From Caldifarciminota bacterium (GTDB taxonomy: Bacteria > Hydrothermota > Hydrothermia > LBFQ01 > DSFT01): a stretch of 31,717 nucleotides of DNA. The stretch is taken from assembly GCA_015494735.1 (NCBI GenBank), contig WGAQ01000090.1, forward strand, positions 1 through 31,717. Reading direction: 5' to 3'. A program made the position numbers and the translations under genes. Within the stretch, counting starts at the first letter, position 1; each line of letters opens with the position of its first letter. This document shows, piece after piece, positions 21,854-28,507 of this stretch. The notes beneath the pieces are model-generated. The model did not search any database and had not been told where the DNA came from. It worked only from the letters and a program-made list of their open reading frames with translations.

Positions 21854-22717
21854 TCATCCCATGACTGTCCCCTTCAGGGCGTCCTTACAGATGCACATCC
21901 TCTCATCCTGCCAGGTCTCGAATACCCTCACGAGAATCTTCTTGACCCTGTCCGTATTCTCCCTCATGGTGGCAACCACTTCCTCGGTCGTCAGTTTGTG
22001 CTCGGATATACCAGCCGCCCAGTTGGTCACCACATTTATCCCGGCATAACACAGCTCCAGTTCCCTTGCCAGAACCGCCTCCGTGGTCATGGTCATGCCC
22101 ACCACATCCGCCCCTATGGTCTTCAGGAACTGGATTTCCGCAGGGGTCTCCAGTCTCGGACCCTCCATCAGGGCATAGGTCCCATGGGGATAAACATCCA
22201 CGTAAACATCCCTGGCCGCCCTTATGAGAATATCCCTGGTCTGAGGGCAGAAGGGAATGGAAACATCTATGTGGACCACCTTTCCATGGAACAGGGCGAG
22301 GAGAACCCTGTCCTGCTCCTCTGCGGGCACGTCGAATTCTTCGCTTCTGACGGTGTATTTTCCCTCGTAAAAGGTAAGGGGCCTCTGCTTCGAAAAATCG
22401 AGAAAATTATCCGGGATTACGATATCTCCGGGCTTCTTCGTTATGCCTCCAACAGCAGATACACCGATTATCCTTTCCACACCCAGTTTTCTGAAACCCC
22501 ATATATTGGCCCTGTAATTGACCCTGTGGGGCGGAATATCGTGGTTCCTGCCATGGCGGGGAAGGAAGTAGATGATTCTATCGCCATATCTGGTCTTTAC
22601 ATATTCATCCGACGGCTCACCCCACGGGGTGTTCACCTTGACCGATTCGATAACCTCCAGACCTTCCAGATTGTATAATCCGCTTCCACCGATAACTCCA
22701 ATGGGTTTCTTTTCCAT
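21854..22717 (-). CDS. mtnP: Methylthio-nucleoside phosphorylase (MTAP family; residues suggest methylthioinosine type)
   Basis: A 287-aa trimeric-type purine nucleoside phosphorylase family 2 enzyme of polyamine/methionine salvage. It shows the phosphate-site start I-G-V-I-G-G-S-G-L-Y, the R-H-G-R-N-H loop, and M-E-G-P-R-L-E-T and G-M-T-M-T-T-E sugar-site motifs. In adenine-specific MTAP, two Asp in the pattern D-x-D contact the purine. Here the position reads T-N232-W-A234, the Asn/Ala pair described for the Pseudomonas methylthioinosine phosphorylase. It may therefore prefer 5'-methylthioinosine or another 6-oxopurine nucleoside. The start is 5 nt after an ATTTAAACTT box, which overlaps the stop of the gene behind it. 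Confidence 0.9.
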   Translation of the reverse strand: MEKKPIGVIGGSGLYNLEGLEVIESVKVNTPWGEPSDEYVKTRYGDRIIYFLPRHGRNHDIPPHRVNYRANIWGFRKLGVERIIGVSAVGGITKKPGDIVIPDNFLDFSKQRPLTFYEGKYTVRSEEFDVPAEEQDRVLLALFHGKVVHIDVSIPFCPQTRDILIRAARDVYVDVYPHGTYALMEGPRLETPAEIQFLKTIGADVVGMTMTTEAVLARELELCYAGINVVTNWAAGISEHKLTTEEVVATMRENTDRVKKILVRVFETWQDERMCICKDALKGTVMG

Positions 22718-22722
22718 GAGGA

Positions 22723-22731
22723 AAGTTTAAA
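22723..22731 (-). promoter_or_regulatory. Leaderless promoter box of the phosphorylase gene
   Basis: TTTAAACTT on the minus strand, 5 nt before the ATG. It overlaps the stop codon of the AbiEii-like gene. Confidence 0.55.
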
Positions 22732-23098
22732 TTCTCCGAATATACTTTCTGACGGATTCGATGAAGAAAACCTTCACCCTGCTCCACAGGGGCTCTATAT
22801 CCGGATAACTCTCTGCCTCTGCATCCTCGAAGTAAATCAACGCTTTGAGAAAGGACCCCTCGTCGAATAGATTTCCATACCTGGCACGGGAAAAACGGAT
22901 TACATCATTCAGATTCCACCCATGGTGATTCATGAGAAAGTAAAGGTCGTAGAAATCCTTTTTGGAGCCCCTTTGCATTATCGCGACGCTCTTCATAGCA
23001 GCAATATCCTCATCGCCAGCGAGATAAAACCCCTCAGTAATCCCAGATTTTACTGCTTTCTCTAATGCTCTTCTTTGCCCTTTTCTCAACTTCTTCAT
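22727..23098 (-). pseudogene. AbiEii-like nucleotidyltransferase with internal deletion of the catalytic core
   Basis: A 123-aa frame that matches the two ends of AbiEii/DUF1814-type toxins but not their middle. It begins like the family (helix, then G-F-Y-L-A-G, normally followed by G-T-A-L-A and the D-x-D active site) but passes directly to D-E-D-I-A-A-M-K, the late-domain motif, then G-S-K-K-D-F-Y-D-L-Y-F-L and Y-F-E-D-A-E. Full proteins are about 200-220 aa, so about 80-90 residues with the nucleotidyltransferase residues are missing in frame. It should be inactive as an enzyme. The start at 23098 lies inside the antitoxin-like gene, overlapping by 65 bp. Confidence 0.7.
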
Positions 23099-23303
23099 CG
23101 CTTATCTCCAGAATTATCTTCCAGAAGTTTCTGCTTCGCTTATCCAGAAGGTAATAATGCCTGAAGAACACTTCCTTCAGAACCTCCTCCCCGTAATCCC
23201 GGAAGACCTCCACGGGATCATCGAGAGCCATTCTCCTGGCAATCAGAACGCTCCGGGACTTCTGACCGTCCCATGCGAACTTTCGCTCTTTATCTTCCAG
23301 CAA
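23034..23303 (-). CDS. DUF6922-like antitoxin-type protein
   Basis: An 89-aa protein resembling the small antitoxin-like partners (DUF6922 type) that precede AbiEii-family toxins: F-A-W-D, V-L-I-A-R-R, a helix with Y-G-E-E-V-L-K-E-V, then S-R-N-F-W-K-I-I-L and a basic tail ending in W-D-Y. The probable start is TTG at 23303; no ATG or GTG lies upstream in frame before the accD stop. It sits 8 nt after a CTTATAATT box whose TATAAT overlaps the accD stop codon. Its partner is the deleted AbiEii-like frame, so the pair looks like a decaying toxin-antitoxin or defence module. Confidence 0.6.
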   Translation of the reverse strand: MLEDKERKFAWDGQKSRSVLIARRMALDDPVEVFRDYGEEVLKEVFFRHYYLLDKRSRNFWKIILEISDEEVEKRAKKSIRESSKIWDY

Positions 23304-23311
23304 TTCGTGTA

Positions 23312-23320
23312 AATTATAAG
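23312..23320 (-). promoter_or_regulatory. TATAAT promoter box overlapping the accD stop codon
   Basis: CTTATAATT on the minus strand; the TAA stop of accD (23314-23316) is part of the TATAAT. The TTG start of the antitoxin-like gene lies 8 nt downstream. Confidence 0.55.
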
Positions 23321-24165
23321 GGCTGACGGGATGAAATCATATTCAGGATGCGAACCAGAGTATCCCTGAGTTCATGTCTGGAAACCACTATGTCCAGTTG
23401 TCCCTTGTCCATTAGGAATTCGCTCCTCTGAAATCCGGGGGGCAAATCCTGACGGATGGTCTGTTTTATGACCCTCGGGCCGGCGAAACCGATGAGGGCT
23501 CCTTTTTCCGCAATCATCACATCTCCAAGGGCGGCAAAAGATGCCATGACTCCACCCATGGTGGGGTCCGTCAGAACGCTGATGAAGGGGATTCCCGCTT
23601 CCTCCATCTTTATCACTGCAACAGTGGTCTTCGCCATCTGCATGAGAGAGACTATGCCCTCGTGCATTCTCGCTCCGCCTCCCGAAGCGGTAAGGGAAAC
23701 GTATGGAATCCCCAGTTCTATGGCCTTCATCGCTCCCACGTAAAACTTCTCCCCCATCACGGCACCCATGGAGCCGGCAAGGAATCGAAAGTCCGTTATG
23801 AAGAATACCACCTCATAACCCCCGATTCGGGCCCTTCCGACCCTTGCAGATTCATCCAGTCCCGTCTTCTCCTTAAGGGTCTTTAACTTTTCTCCGTACC
23901 CCGGAAAGTTCAGCCAGTCAACCGTCTTCAAATCCGTCGCATACTCTTCCAGAAACTCCCCATCGTCCAGCAGTATGCGCATGTAGAGGGAGGAGTCTAT
24001 ACGGAAATGGTGACCGCAGTTGGGACAGACCCACAGGTTCTTCTCCAGATGCTTTTTATAGAGTATCTCCCCACAGCTATCGCACTTTATCCACAGGTTA
24101 TCCGGAGGCTCCCTCTTCACGGGCTCTCTGGGAAGTTTGGGACCCTCCTTCTTCCTGAAAAACAT
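23314..24165 (-). CDS. accD: Acetyl-CoA carboxylase carboxyltransferase subunit beta
   Basis: A 283-aa AccD, half of the carboxyltransferase that makes malonyl-CoA for fatty acid synthesis. The N-terminal zinc ribbon has C28-x2-C31 and C47-x2-C50. The crotonase-fold part carries G-A-R-M-H-E-G and P-T-M-G-G-V-M-A-S-F-A, the CoA and carboxybiotin site motifs. The open frame extends 22 residues upstream to 24231, but that stretch is hydrophobic and unlike AccD; the ATG at 24165 gives the standard N-terminus. The promoter box is weak here (GTTTACTG just upstream). AccA, AccB and AccC are not in the window. Confidence 0.95.
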   Translation of the reverse strand: MFFRKKEGPKLPREPVKREPPDNLWIKCDSCGEILYKKHLEKNLWVCPNCGHHFRIDSSLYMRILLDDGEFLEEYATDLKTVDWLNFPGYGEKLKTLKEKTGLDESARVGRARIGGYEVVFFITDFRFLAGSMGAVMGEKFYVGAMKAIELGIPYVSLTASGGGARMHEGIVSLMQMAKTTVAVIKMEEAGIPFISVLTDPTMGGVMASFAALGDVMIAEKGALIGFAGPRVIKQTIRQDLPPGFQRSEFLMDKGQLDIVVSRHELRDTLVRILNMISSRQPL

Positions 24166-24273
24166 GAGCAGTAAACCCCCTGTTAGGCCAAAAGTATAAA
24201 GACGAGAAGCAAATGGGAAACACATTTTCAACGAGCAATTCGGGAAAGAAGCGGAGATTCTTCCTTTAATTTA

Positions 24274-24696
24274 TCACCTGCTCGACTTCTCGTATATAAT
24301 CTCCGACCACCTGTCGATTCTTTCTATATACTCCGGAATATTCCTCTCCTCCGCCACACTTCTGAATGATTCGACGATGGATTCCCACAGTGCATCATCG
24401 CATTCGGTAGCTGACATGACATTGGCAATGAACTTCCCCTCATCCTTCACCCATCTGATCATTTCCACGCATCCACCCCTCGACCTCATAAGCACTCCCC
24501 AGTTGTCGCTGTCGTACATGAAACCGATGAACCTGTCGGAATTCCTCTCCAGTATTTTCCACAATTCATCGAGATTCTCATACTCGATACCAACACCCAC
24601 CTCGGACCCCTCGAGCGTCTGAACACCCACACCAACGTACCTATCCCCCTTCTTATAAACGGCCGCCATGTACCGAATCTTATCGGATGAATTCAT
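24274..24696 (-). CDS. Hypothetical soluble protein
   Basis: A 140-aa cytoplasmic-looking protein with mixed alpha/beta pattern, acidic overall, with a Trp-rich middle (D-N-W-G-V-L and I-R-W-V-K). I do not recognise a family. Two starts are possible: 24738 gives 14 extra residues, while the ATG at 24696 has AGGAG 7 nt upstream and a GTTTAATATT box further up, so this gene probably has a leader of about 20 nt and a ribosome site, unlike most unit-heading genes here. It precedes accD by 108 bases on the same strand. Confidence 0.55.
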   Translation of the reverse strand: MNSSDKIRYMAAVYKKGDRYVGVGVQTLEGSEVGVGIEYENLDELWKILERNSDRFIGFMYDSDNWGVLMRSRGGCVEMIRWVKDEGKFIANVMSATECDDALWESIVESFRSVAEERNIPEYIERIDRWSEIIYEKSSR

Positions 24697-24818
24697 CGCA
24701 AAACTCCTGCTTTTCGAAATATTAAACCCCGCCCCCATCGGACAGTTCGGAAGTGAAAGGATTTATCACCTATATTCCATCAAATACCCCGATTCAGCCC
24801 CGGAATCATGGCGCTATA

Positions 24819-26231
24819 TCAGAATATGAGATTGAACGTCAACAGTTGCCCATTCCTGTAAACCTCACCGAATAACCTGTGGGACTTCAGAACCCTGGAC
24901 TCCGCCTTCTTGAAATCCTCAAGGCTCTTTATTTCCACTCCATTGAGACTCCTTATAACATCCCCCTCAGCAAATCCCGCAAAGGATGCCAGAGAACGGG
25001 ACTCGATGGAAACCACCAGAACACCGTTCATAAGAGGAATTCCATACTTCCGGGCTACCACGAGAGACATTTCGACCACCTGCATCCCGAGGCGGCTTCT
25101 ATAGGGCTTCAGAACGAATTCCCTGGCCTTCACATCCACATTCACGTAGTGACCATCCCTGAATATTCTCAGGTGGAGGACATCACCCGGAACCAGTATG
25201 TAGGTCATATCCTCCCAGTCACCAGTATTCTTTATCACCTGCCCGTTGACGGATACTATTATATCCCCCTCCCTCACTCCCTTCTCCATGGAGTTGACCA
25301 CGATGACGCCGAATTTCCCCTTATAACCCACGGCTTCCTTGAGATGGTTGTCCAGGTCCTGAACCTCTATGGGAACCAGGGCTTCCCGCAGGTGTCCGTA
25401 TCTGACTATCTCCGAGAAGACCTTTTTCACCGTATTTATGGGGATGGCGAATCCGATTCCCTCGAATCCTCCCGATTTGGAGAAGATGAATGTGTTGATG
25501 CCTATCACTTTCCCATCCGCATCCACGAGAGGGCCACCGGAATTACCAGGGTTTATGGCCGCATCCGTCTGAATCATATTCCTGTAAACCCTGTCCTCCA
25601 TTCCCCTTATGGTCCTGTGAACCCCGCTGATGATACCCGCGGTGACCGTGGGCTCCACATCGTCCAGATAGTACCCGAGCGGATTTCCTATGGCTATGGC
25701 CCATTCTCCCACCACCAGACTATCCGAATCACCCATCTCAGCATAGGGGAAATTCTCCCTCCCGGACTTCACTTTGAGGATGGCTATGTCCAGTTTATCC
25801 ACCTTTCCCACCAGGCGGGCAGTGTACTGGCTGGCATCCGGAAAGGTAACTATTATGGAATCCGGGTCATCGCCCACCACATGCTGATTGGTGATGATGT
25901 ATCCATCCGGAGTAATGACCACGCCGGAGCCGAGAGACTGGACCCTCTCAAGCCTGTAAGTGGGAGGTATGATTTCCCTCCAGAAGGGGTCTATGAAGAA
26001 GGGCCTTTCCTCCACGACGCGGGTGGAGAGGACGGTTATGGAAACCACTGCCGGGGAAACCTTTCTGGCCGCCTCGATTATTGCATTGCTTCTGGAGATG
26101 GAGATGGCCTGAGCCCTCTGCACCCGACTCCCCGCGGATGAAGTGTCCCCGACCCCTCCGGAGGAGGGAATTTGCGACGAATTGCAGAAAGTGAGGGAAA
26201 TCAGCAGAACCGGAAACATCTTCCACCTCAT
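24819..26231 (-). CDS. HtrA/Deg-type periplasmic serine protease with two PDZ domains
   Basis: A 470-aa envelope protease/chaperone. The catalytic triad is H117 (T-N-Q-H-V-V), D148 (K-L-D-I-A-I-L) and S231 (N-P-G-N-S-G-G-P-L). Two PDZ domains follow (about 290-370 and 380-465). The N-terminus M-R-W-K-M-F-P-V-L-L-I-S-L-T-F-C is a signal, possibly with an atypical lipobox (L-T-F-C), followed by a Ser/Gly-rich linker. Start choice is open between 26231 and 26219: the first is 10 nt after a TTTAAACAT box; the second has GAGGTGG just upstream. It acts in envelope quality control and diverges from the MscS gene. Confidence 0.92.
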   Translation of the reverse strand: MRWKMFPVLLISLTFCNSSQIPSSGGVGDTSSAGSRVQRAQAISISRSNAIIEAARKVSPAVVSITVLSTRVVEERPFFIDPFWREIIPPTYRLERVQSLGSGVVITPDGYIITNQHVVGDDPDSIIVTFPDASQYTARLVGKVDKLDIAILKVKSGRENFPYAEMGDSDSLVVGEWAIAIGNPLGYYLDDVEPTVTAGIISGVHRTIRGMEDRVYRNMIQTDAAINPGNSGGPLVDADGKVIGINTFIFSKSGGFEGIGFAIPINTVKKVFSEIVRYGHLREALVPIEVQDLDNHLKEAVGYKGKFGVIVVNSMEKGVREGDIIVSVNGQVIKNTGDWEDMTYILVPGDVLHLRIFRDGHYVNVDVKAREFVLKPYRSRLGMQVVEMSLVVARKYGIPLMNGVLVVSIESRSLASFAGFAEGDVIRSLNGVEIKSLEDFKKAESRVLKSHRLFGEVYRNGQLLTFNLIF

Positions 26232-26241
26232 CTATGCCTAA

Positions 26242-26250
26242 ATGTTTAAA
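26242..26250 (-). promoter_or_regulatory. Promoter-like box of the HtrA gene
   Basis: TTTAAACAT on the minus strand, 10 nt before the first ATG. Confidence 0.45.
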
Positions 26251-26300
26251 GGACGCGAAGTACTCAAAATTTGCAGGATGGTGTCAGAAATTCCCCCACC

Positions 26301-26309
26301 ATTAAAATT
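26301..26309 (+). promoter_or_regulatory. Leaderless promoter box of the MscS-type gene
   Basis: ATTAAAATT, 6 nt before the ATG at 26316. It excludes the longer frame from 26271. Confidence 0.6.
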
Positions 26310-26315
26310 CTTCCC

Positions 26316-27377
26316 ATGTTGCAGGAGCATATGACCCTGCTCAGGGATGTGGGTCTGATAATCGGAACCATACTGGTAGGATGGCTGATAGGTGTCCTGG
26401 TGGAGAAGTACATAATCAGCAGAATAAAGAAGTTATCCAGATCCACGAAGACCCGCATAGACGACATAATAGTGAAAGCCATCCACAATCTCATTCCCCT
26501 GTGGCTCATACTGGCATCCATAGCATTCATCCTGAGCCTGACCAGCCTTAAACCCCACATAGTCTCCTATATCAACAAGGTGATTCTGGTCATATTCATG
26601 TATTCCGGCGTGGTGGTGGCCGCCCGTATGGCAGCCGAATTAATGAAGGAGTACATGCGCACCTTCGAGGATGTCCTCCCCCCCTCCACCCTCATCATAA
26701 ACGTAACGAAGATATCGGTGTATGTGGTGGGAATACTCATGATTCTCCACACCCTGGGCATATCCATCGCCCCCATCCTCACAGCCCTGGGAGTCACATC
26801 CCTGGCAGTGGCTCTCGCCCTTCAGGACACCCTCTCCAACCTCTTTGCAGGCATCCAGATAATAGTGGCAAGGCAGTTGAGACCCGGAGATTACATCCGG
26901 CTCGAAGATGGTCTGGAGGGGTATATTGAGGACATAACCTGGAGGAACACCATAATCAGAGCCCTTTCCAACAATGTCATCATCATTCCCAACTCCAAAC
27001 TGGCCCAATCCACCATAATCAACCATTACAAGCCCGATACCGAACTGAACTTCTCCGTAATCGTGGGGGTGAGCTACGACACGGATTTGAAGAAAGCGGA
27101 GGAGGTGGCGATAGACGAGGCGAAGAAACTCCTGAAAGAAATCGAGGGAGGCGTTCCCGATTTCGAGCCATTCGTTCGATTCTACGAATTCGGAGACTCC
27201 AGCATCAATATGAAAATCTTCCTGAGGGCAAAGGAGTACGTGTATCAATTCCGGATGAAGCACGAATTCATAAAGCGCCTGAAGGAGAGGTTCGACAGGG
27301 AGGGCATCGAAATTCCATTCCCCATAAGGACCATTTACCTGAAAAACGGCTTACAGCCCCCCGATGAGAGTAGATAG
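26316..27377 (+). CDS. MscS-family mechanosensitive channel
   Basis: A 353-aa small-conductance mechanosensitive channel that relieves osmotic downshock. It shows an N-terminal membrane segment, further hydrophobic helices near 65-120 and 140-165, then the pore helix with G-V-T-S-L-A-V-A-L-A-L-Q-D-T-L-S-N and the following A-R-Q-L-R-P-G-D-Y-I that opens the cytoplasmic beta domain. The C-terminal alpha/beta cage domain is complete. The size suits the short MscS/MscM type with one extra N-terminal helix region. It overlaps rsmE by 14 bp, so the two are translated from one mRNA. Confidence 0.93.
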   Translation: MLQEHMTLLRDVGLIIGTILVGWLIGVLVEKYIISRIKKLSRSTKTRIDDIIVKAIHNLIPLWLILASIAFILSLTSLKPHIVSYINKVILVIFMYSGVVVAARMAAELMKEYMRTFEDVLPPSTLIINVTKISVYVVGILMILHTLGISIAPILTALGVTSLAVALALQDTLSNLFAGIQIIVARQLRPGDYIRLEDGLEGYIEDITWRNTIIRALSNNVIIIPNSKLAQSTIINHYKPDTELNFSVIVGVSYDTDLKKAEEVAIDEAKKLLKEIEGGVPDFEPFVRFYEFGDSSINMKIFLRAKEYVYQFRMKHEFIKRLKERFDREGIEIPFPIRTIYLKNGLQPPDESR

Positions 27378-28074
27378 GTTCTTCTCCGATAGAATCGAAG
27401 GGGACAGGATAATCCTCTACGGAGAGGAGAATCACCACGCCACAAAGGTCCTCCGAAAGCGGAAAGGAGACATAGTAAGCGTATTCGACGGCAGGGGGAG
27501 GGAATTCATAGCCCGCATAGAGGAAACTGGAAAGAGCCAGTCCATTCTGAAAATCCTGGAAGAGGTACCGCCGCGGGAATATCCATTCCACATAGCCATC
27601 GCCCAGGCTCTCATAAAGCACAACCGATGGGACTGGATGTTAGAAAAAGTGACGGAAATCGGGGTTAAGGAAATCGTTCCGCTCATAACGGAGTTCTCCG
27701 TGGTCAGAACGCAGAGCAAGAAGGGCAGATGGGAGAAGATAGTCCTGAATGCATGCAAGCAGAGCGGGAGGCAGATTATACCCGCCATTCATAGCCCCAT
27801 GGATATAAATCAACTCATAGAGCATTCCCTCGATTACGGCAGTCGTCTGGTGGCCCATCCGGGGGGCGTGGAGATAATAGAAGCACCCATATCCGAAAAG
27901 ATTCTCATTGCCATAGGGCCCGAAGGGGGCTTCTCCGATGAGGAGATAGGGAAACTGGAAGAAGCGAACTTTGTGAAGGTCAATCTGGGGAATTTCATCC
28001 TAAGGAGCGAAACTGCTCCCGTGTATGCCGCATCCGTTATCGTTCAGAGACTCATCTTCCATCTCCGGGGATGA
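27364..28074 (+). CDS. rsmE: 16S rRNA (uracil-1498-N3)-methyltransferase
   Basis: A 236-aa SPOUT-class methyltransferase that modifies U1498 of 16S rRNA in the decoding region, using S-adenosylmethionine. The N-terminal PUA-like part begins M-R-V-D-R-F-F. The C-terminal trefoil knot carries the conserved I-G-P-E-G-G-F-S-D-E-E and L-R-S-E-T-A-P motifs that bind the cofactor. The length is normal. It is the second gene after the MscS-type channel and overlaps it; no strong ribosome site is visible, so initiation may be coupled. Its 3' end overlaps the convergent GIY-YIG gene by 23 bp. Confidence 0.96.
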   Translation: MRVDRFFSDRIEGDRIILYGEENHHATKVLRKRKGDIVSVFDGRGREFIARIEETGKSQSILKILEEVPPREYPFHIAIAQALIKHNRWDWMLEKVTEIGVKEIVPLITEFSVVRTQSKKGRWEKIVLNACKQSGRQIIPAIHSPMDINQLIEHSLDYGSRLVAHPGGVEIIEAPISEKILIAIGPEGGFSDEEIGKLEEANFVKVNLGNFILRSETAPVYAASVIVQRLIFHLRG

Positions 28075-28477
28075 AGGAATACCACTTCAACCCCATATCT
28101 CCGAGCATTTCCCTCATGGAGTCCGATGGATTCCTTTCGAAGTAATACAGATTCGATGACACTCCCGTGTCGGAAGAGCCGAAACCATGGATGGGTTCCC
28201 CGTACTGCGCGACCGACAGGGACAGCTCCTCCTCAAGTCTCACGGAAGAGGGAATGGCCACCACCTCGATGATTCGAGCCTTCTCCAGCAGGAAATCTAT
28301 GTGCCAGTGCTTTTTCTTCTCCCTGCGGAGGTGCCGGGCGATTCGGGATTTCAGATTCCCCATGGCAGAGCCCACATAGACGTAAAAACCCTTCCGCAGC
28401 AGGAATTCCCTTCCCTTCGTCCGTATGGTGGAATCCTCCGGCAGTTCTACAATCAGAAGGTAAGAGCCCCTGTCCAT
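28052..28477 (-). CDS. GIY-YIG family protein (DUF123 type)
   Basis: A 141-aa stand-alone DUF123 protein, a branch of the GIY-YIG nuclease superfamily often found fused to endonuclease III in archaea. The motif Y-V-Y-V-G-S-A is the degenerate GIY-YIG strand pair; it is followed by R-I-A-R-H-L-R and K-K-H-W-H-I-D-F-L-L, the family core, and a Glu in R-L-E-E-E-L. A role in DNA repair or in modified-nucleotide recognition is likely but not proven. The gene starts right after the terminator that ends the propeller gene and shows no TTTAAA box, so its promoter is unclear. Confidence 0.85.
   Translation of the reverse strand: MDRGSYLLIVELPEDSTIRTKGREFLLRKGFYVYVGSAMGNLKSRIARHLRREKKKHWHIDFLLEKARIIEVVAIPSSVRLEEELSLSVAQYGEPIHGFGSSDTGVSSNLYYFERNPSDSMREMLGDMGLKWYSFIPGDGR
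28056..28076. terminator. Hairpin in the rsmE/GIY-YIG 3' overlap
   Basis: Arms CTTC(C)ATC and GATGAAG with one bulged base and a 6-nt loop. The rsmE stop lies in the right arm. Confidence 0.35.
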
Positions 28478-28488
28478 AATCCGGAAAA

Positions 28489-28506
28489 GGGGGACCTGAG
28501 CCCCCC
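28489..28506 (-). terminator. Terminator of the receptor/propeller operon
   Basis: A G5/C5 stem with a 7-nt loop lies just after the propeller stop codon and is followed on the minus strand by TTTTCC. Confidence 0.7.
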
Positions 28507-28507
28507 A

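Noticed and set aside
24879..26141. A 420-codon open frame antisense to the HtrA gene
   Set aside because: It mirrors the third-position bias of the protease gene, has no plausible domain and has no promoter box or ribosome site.
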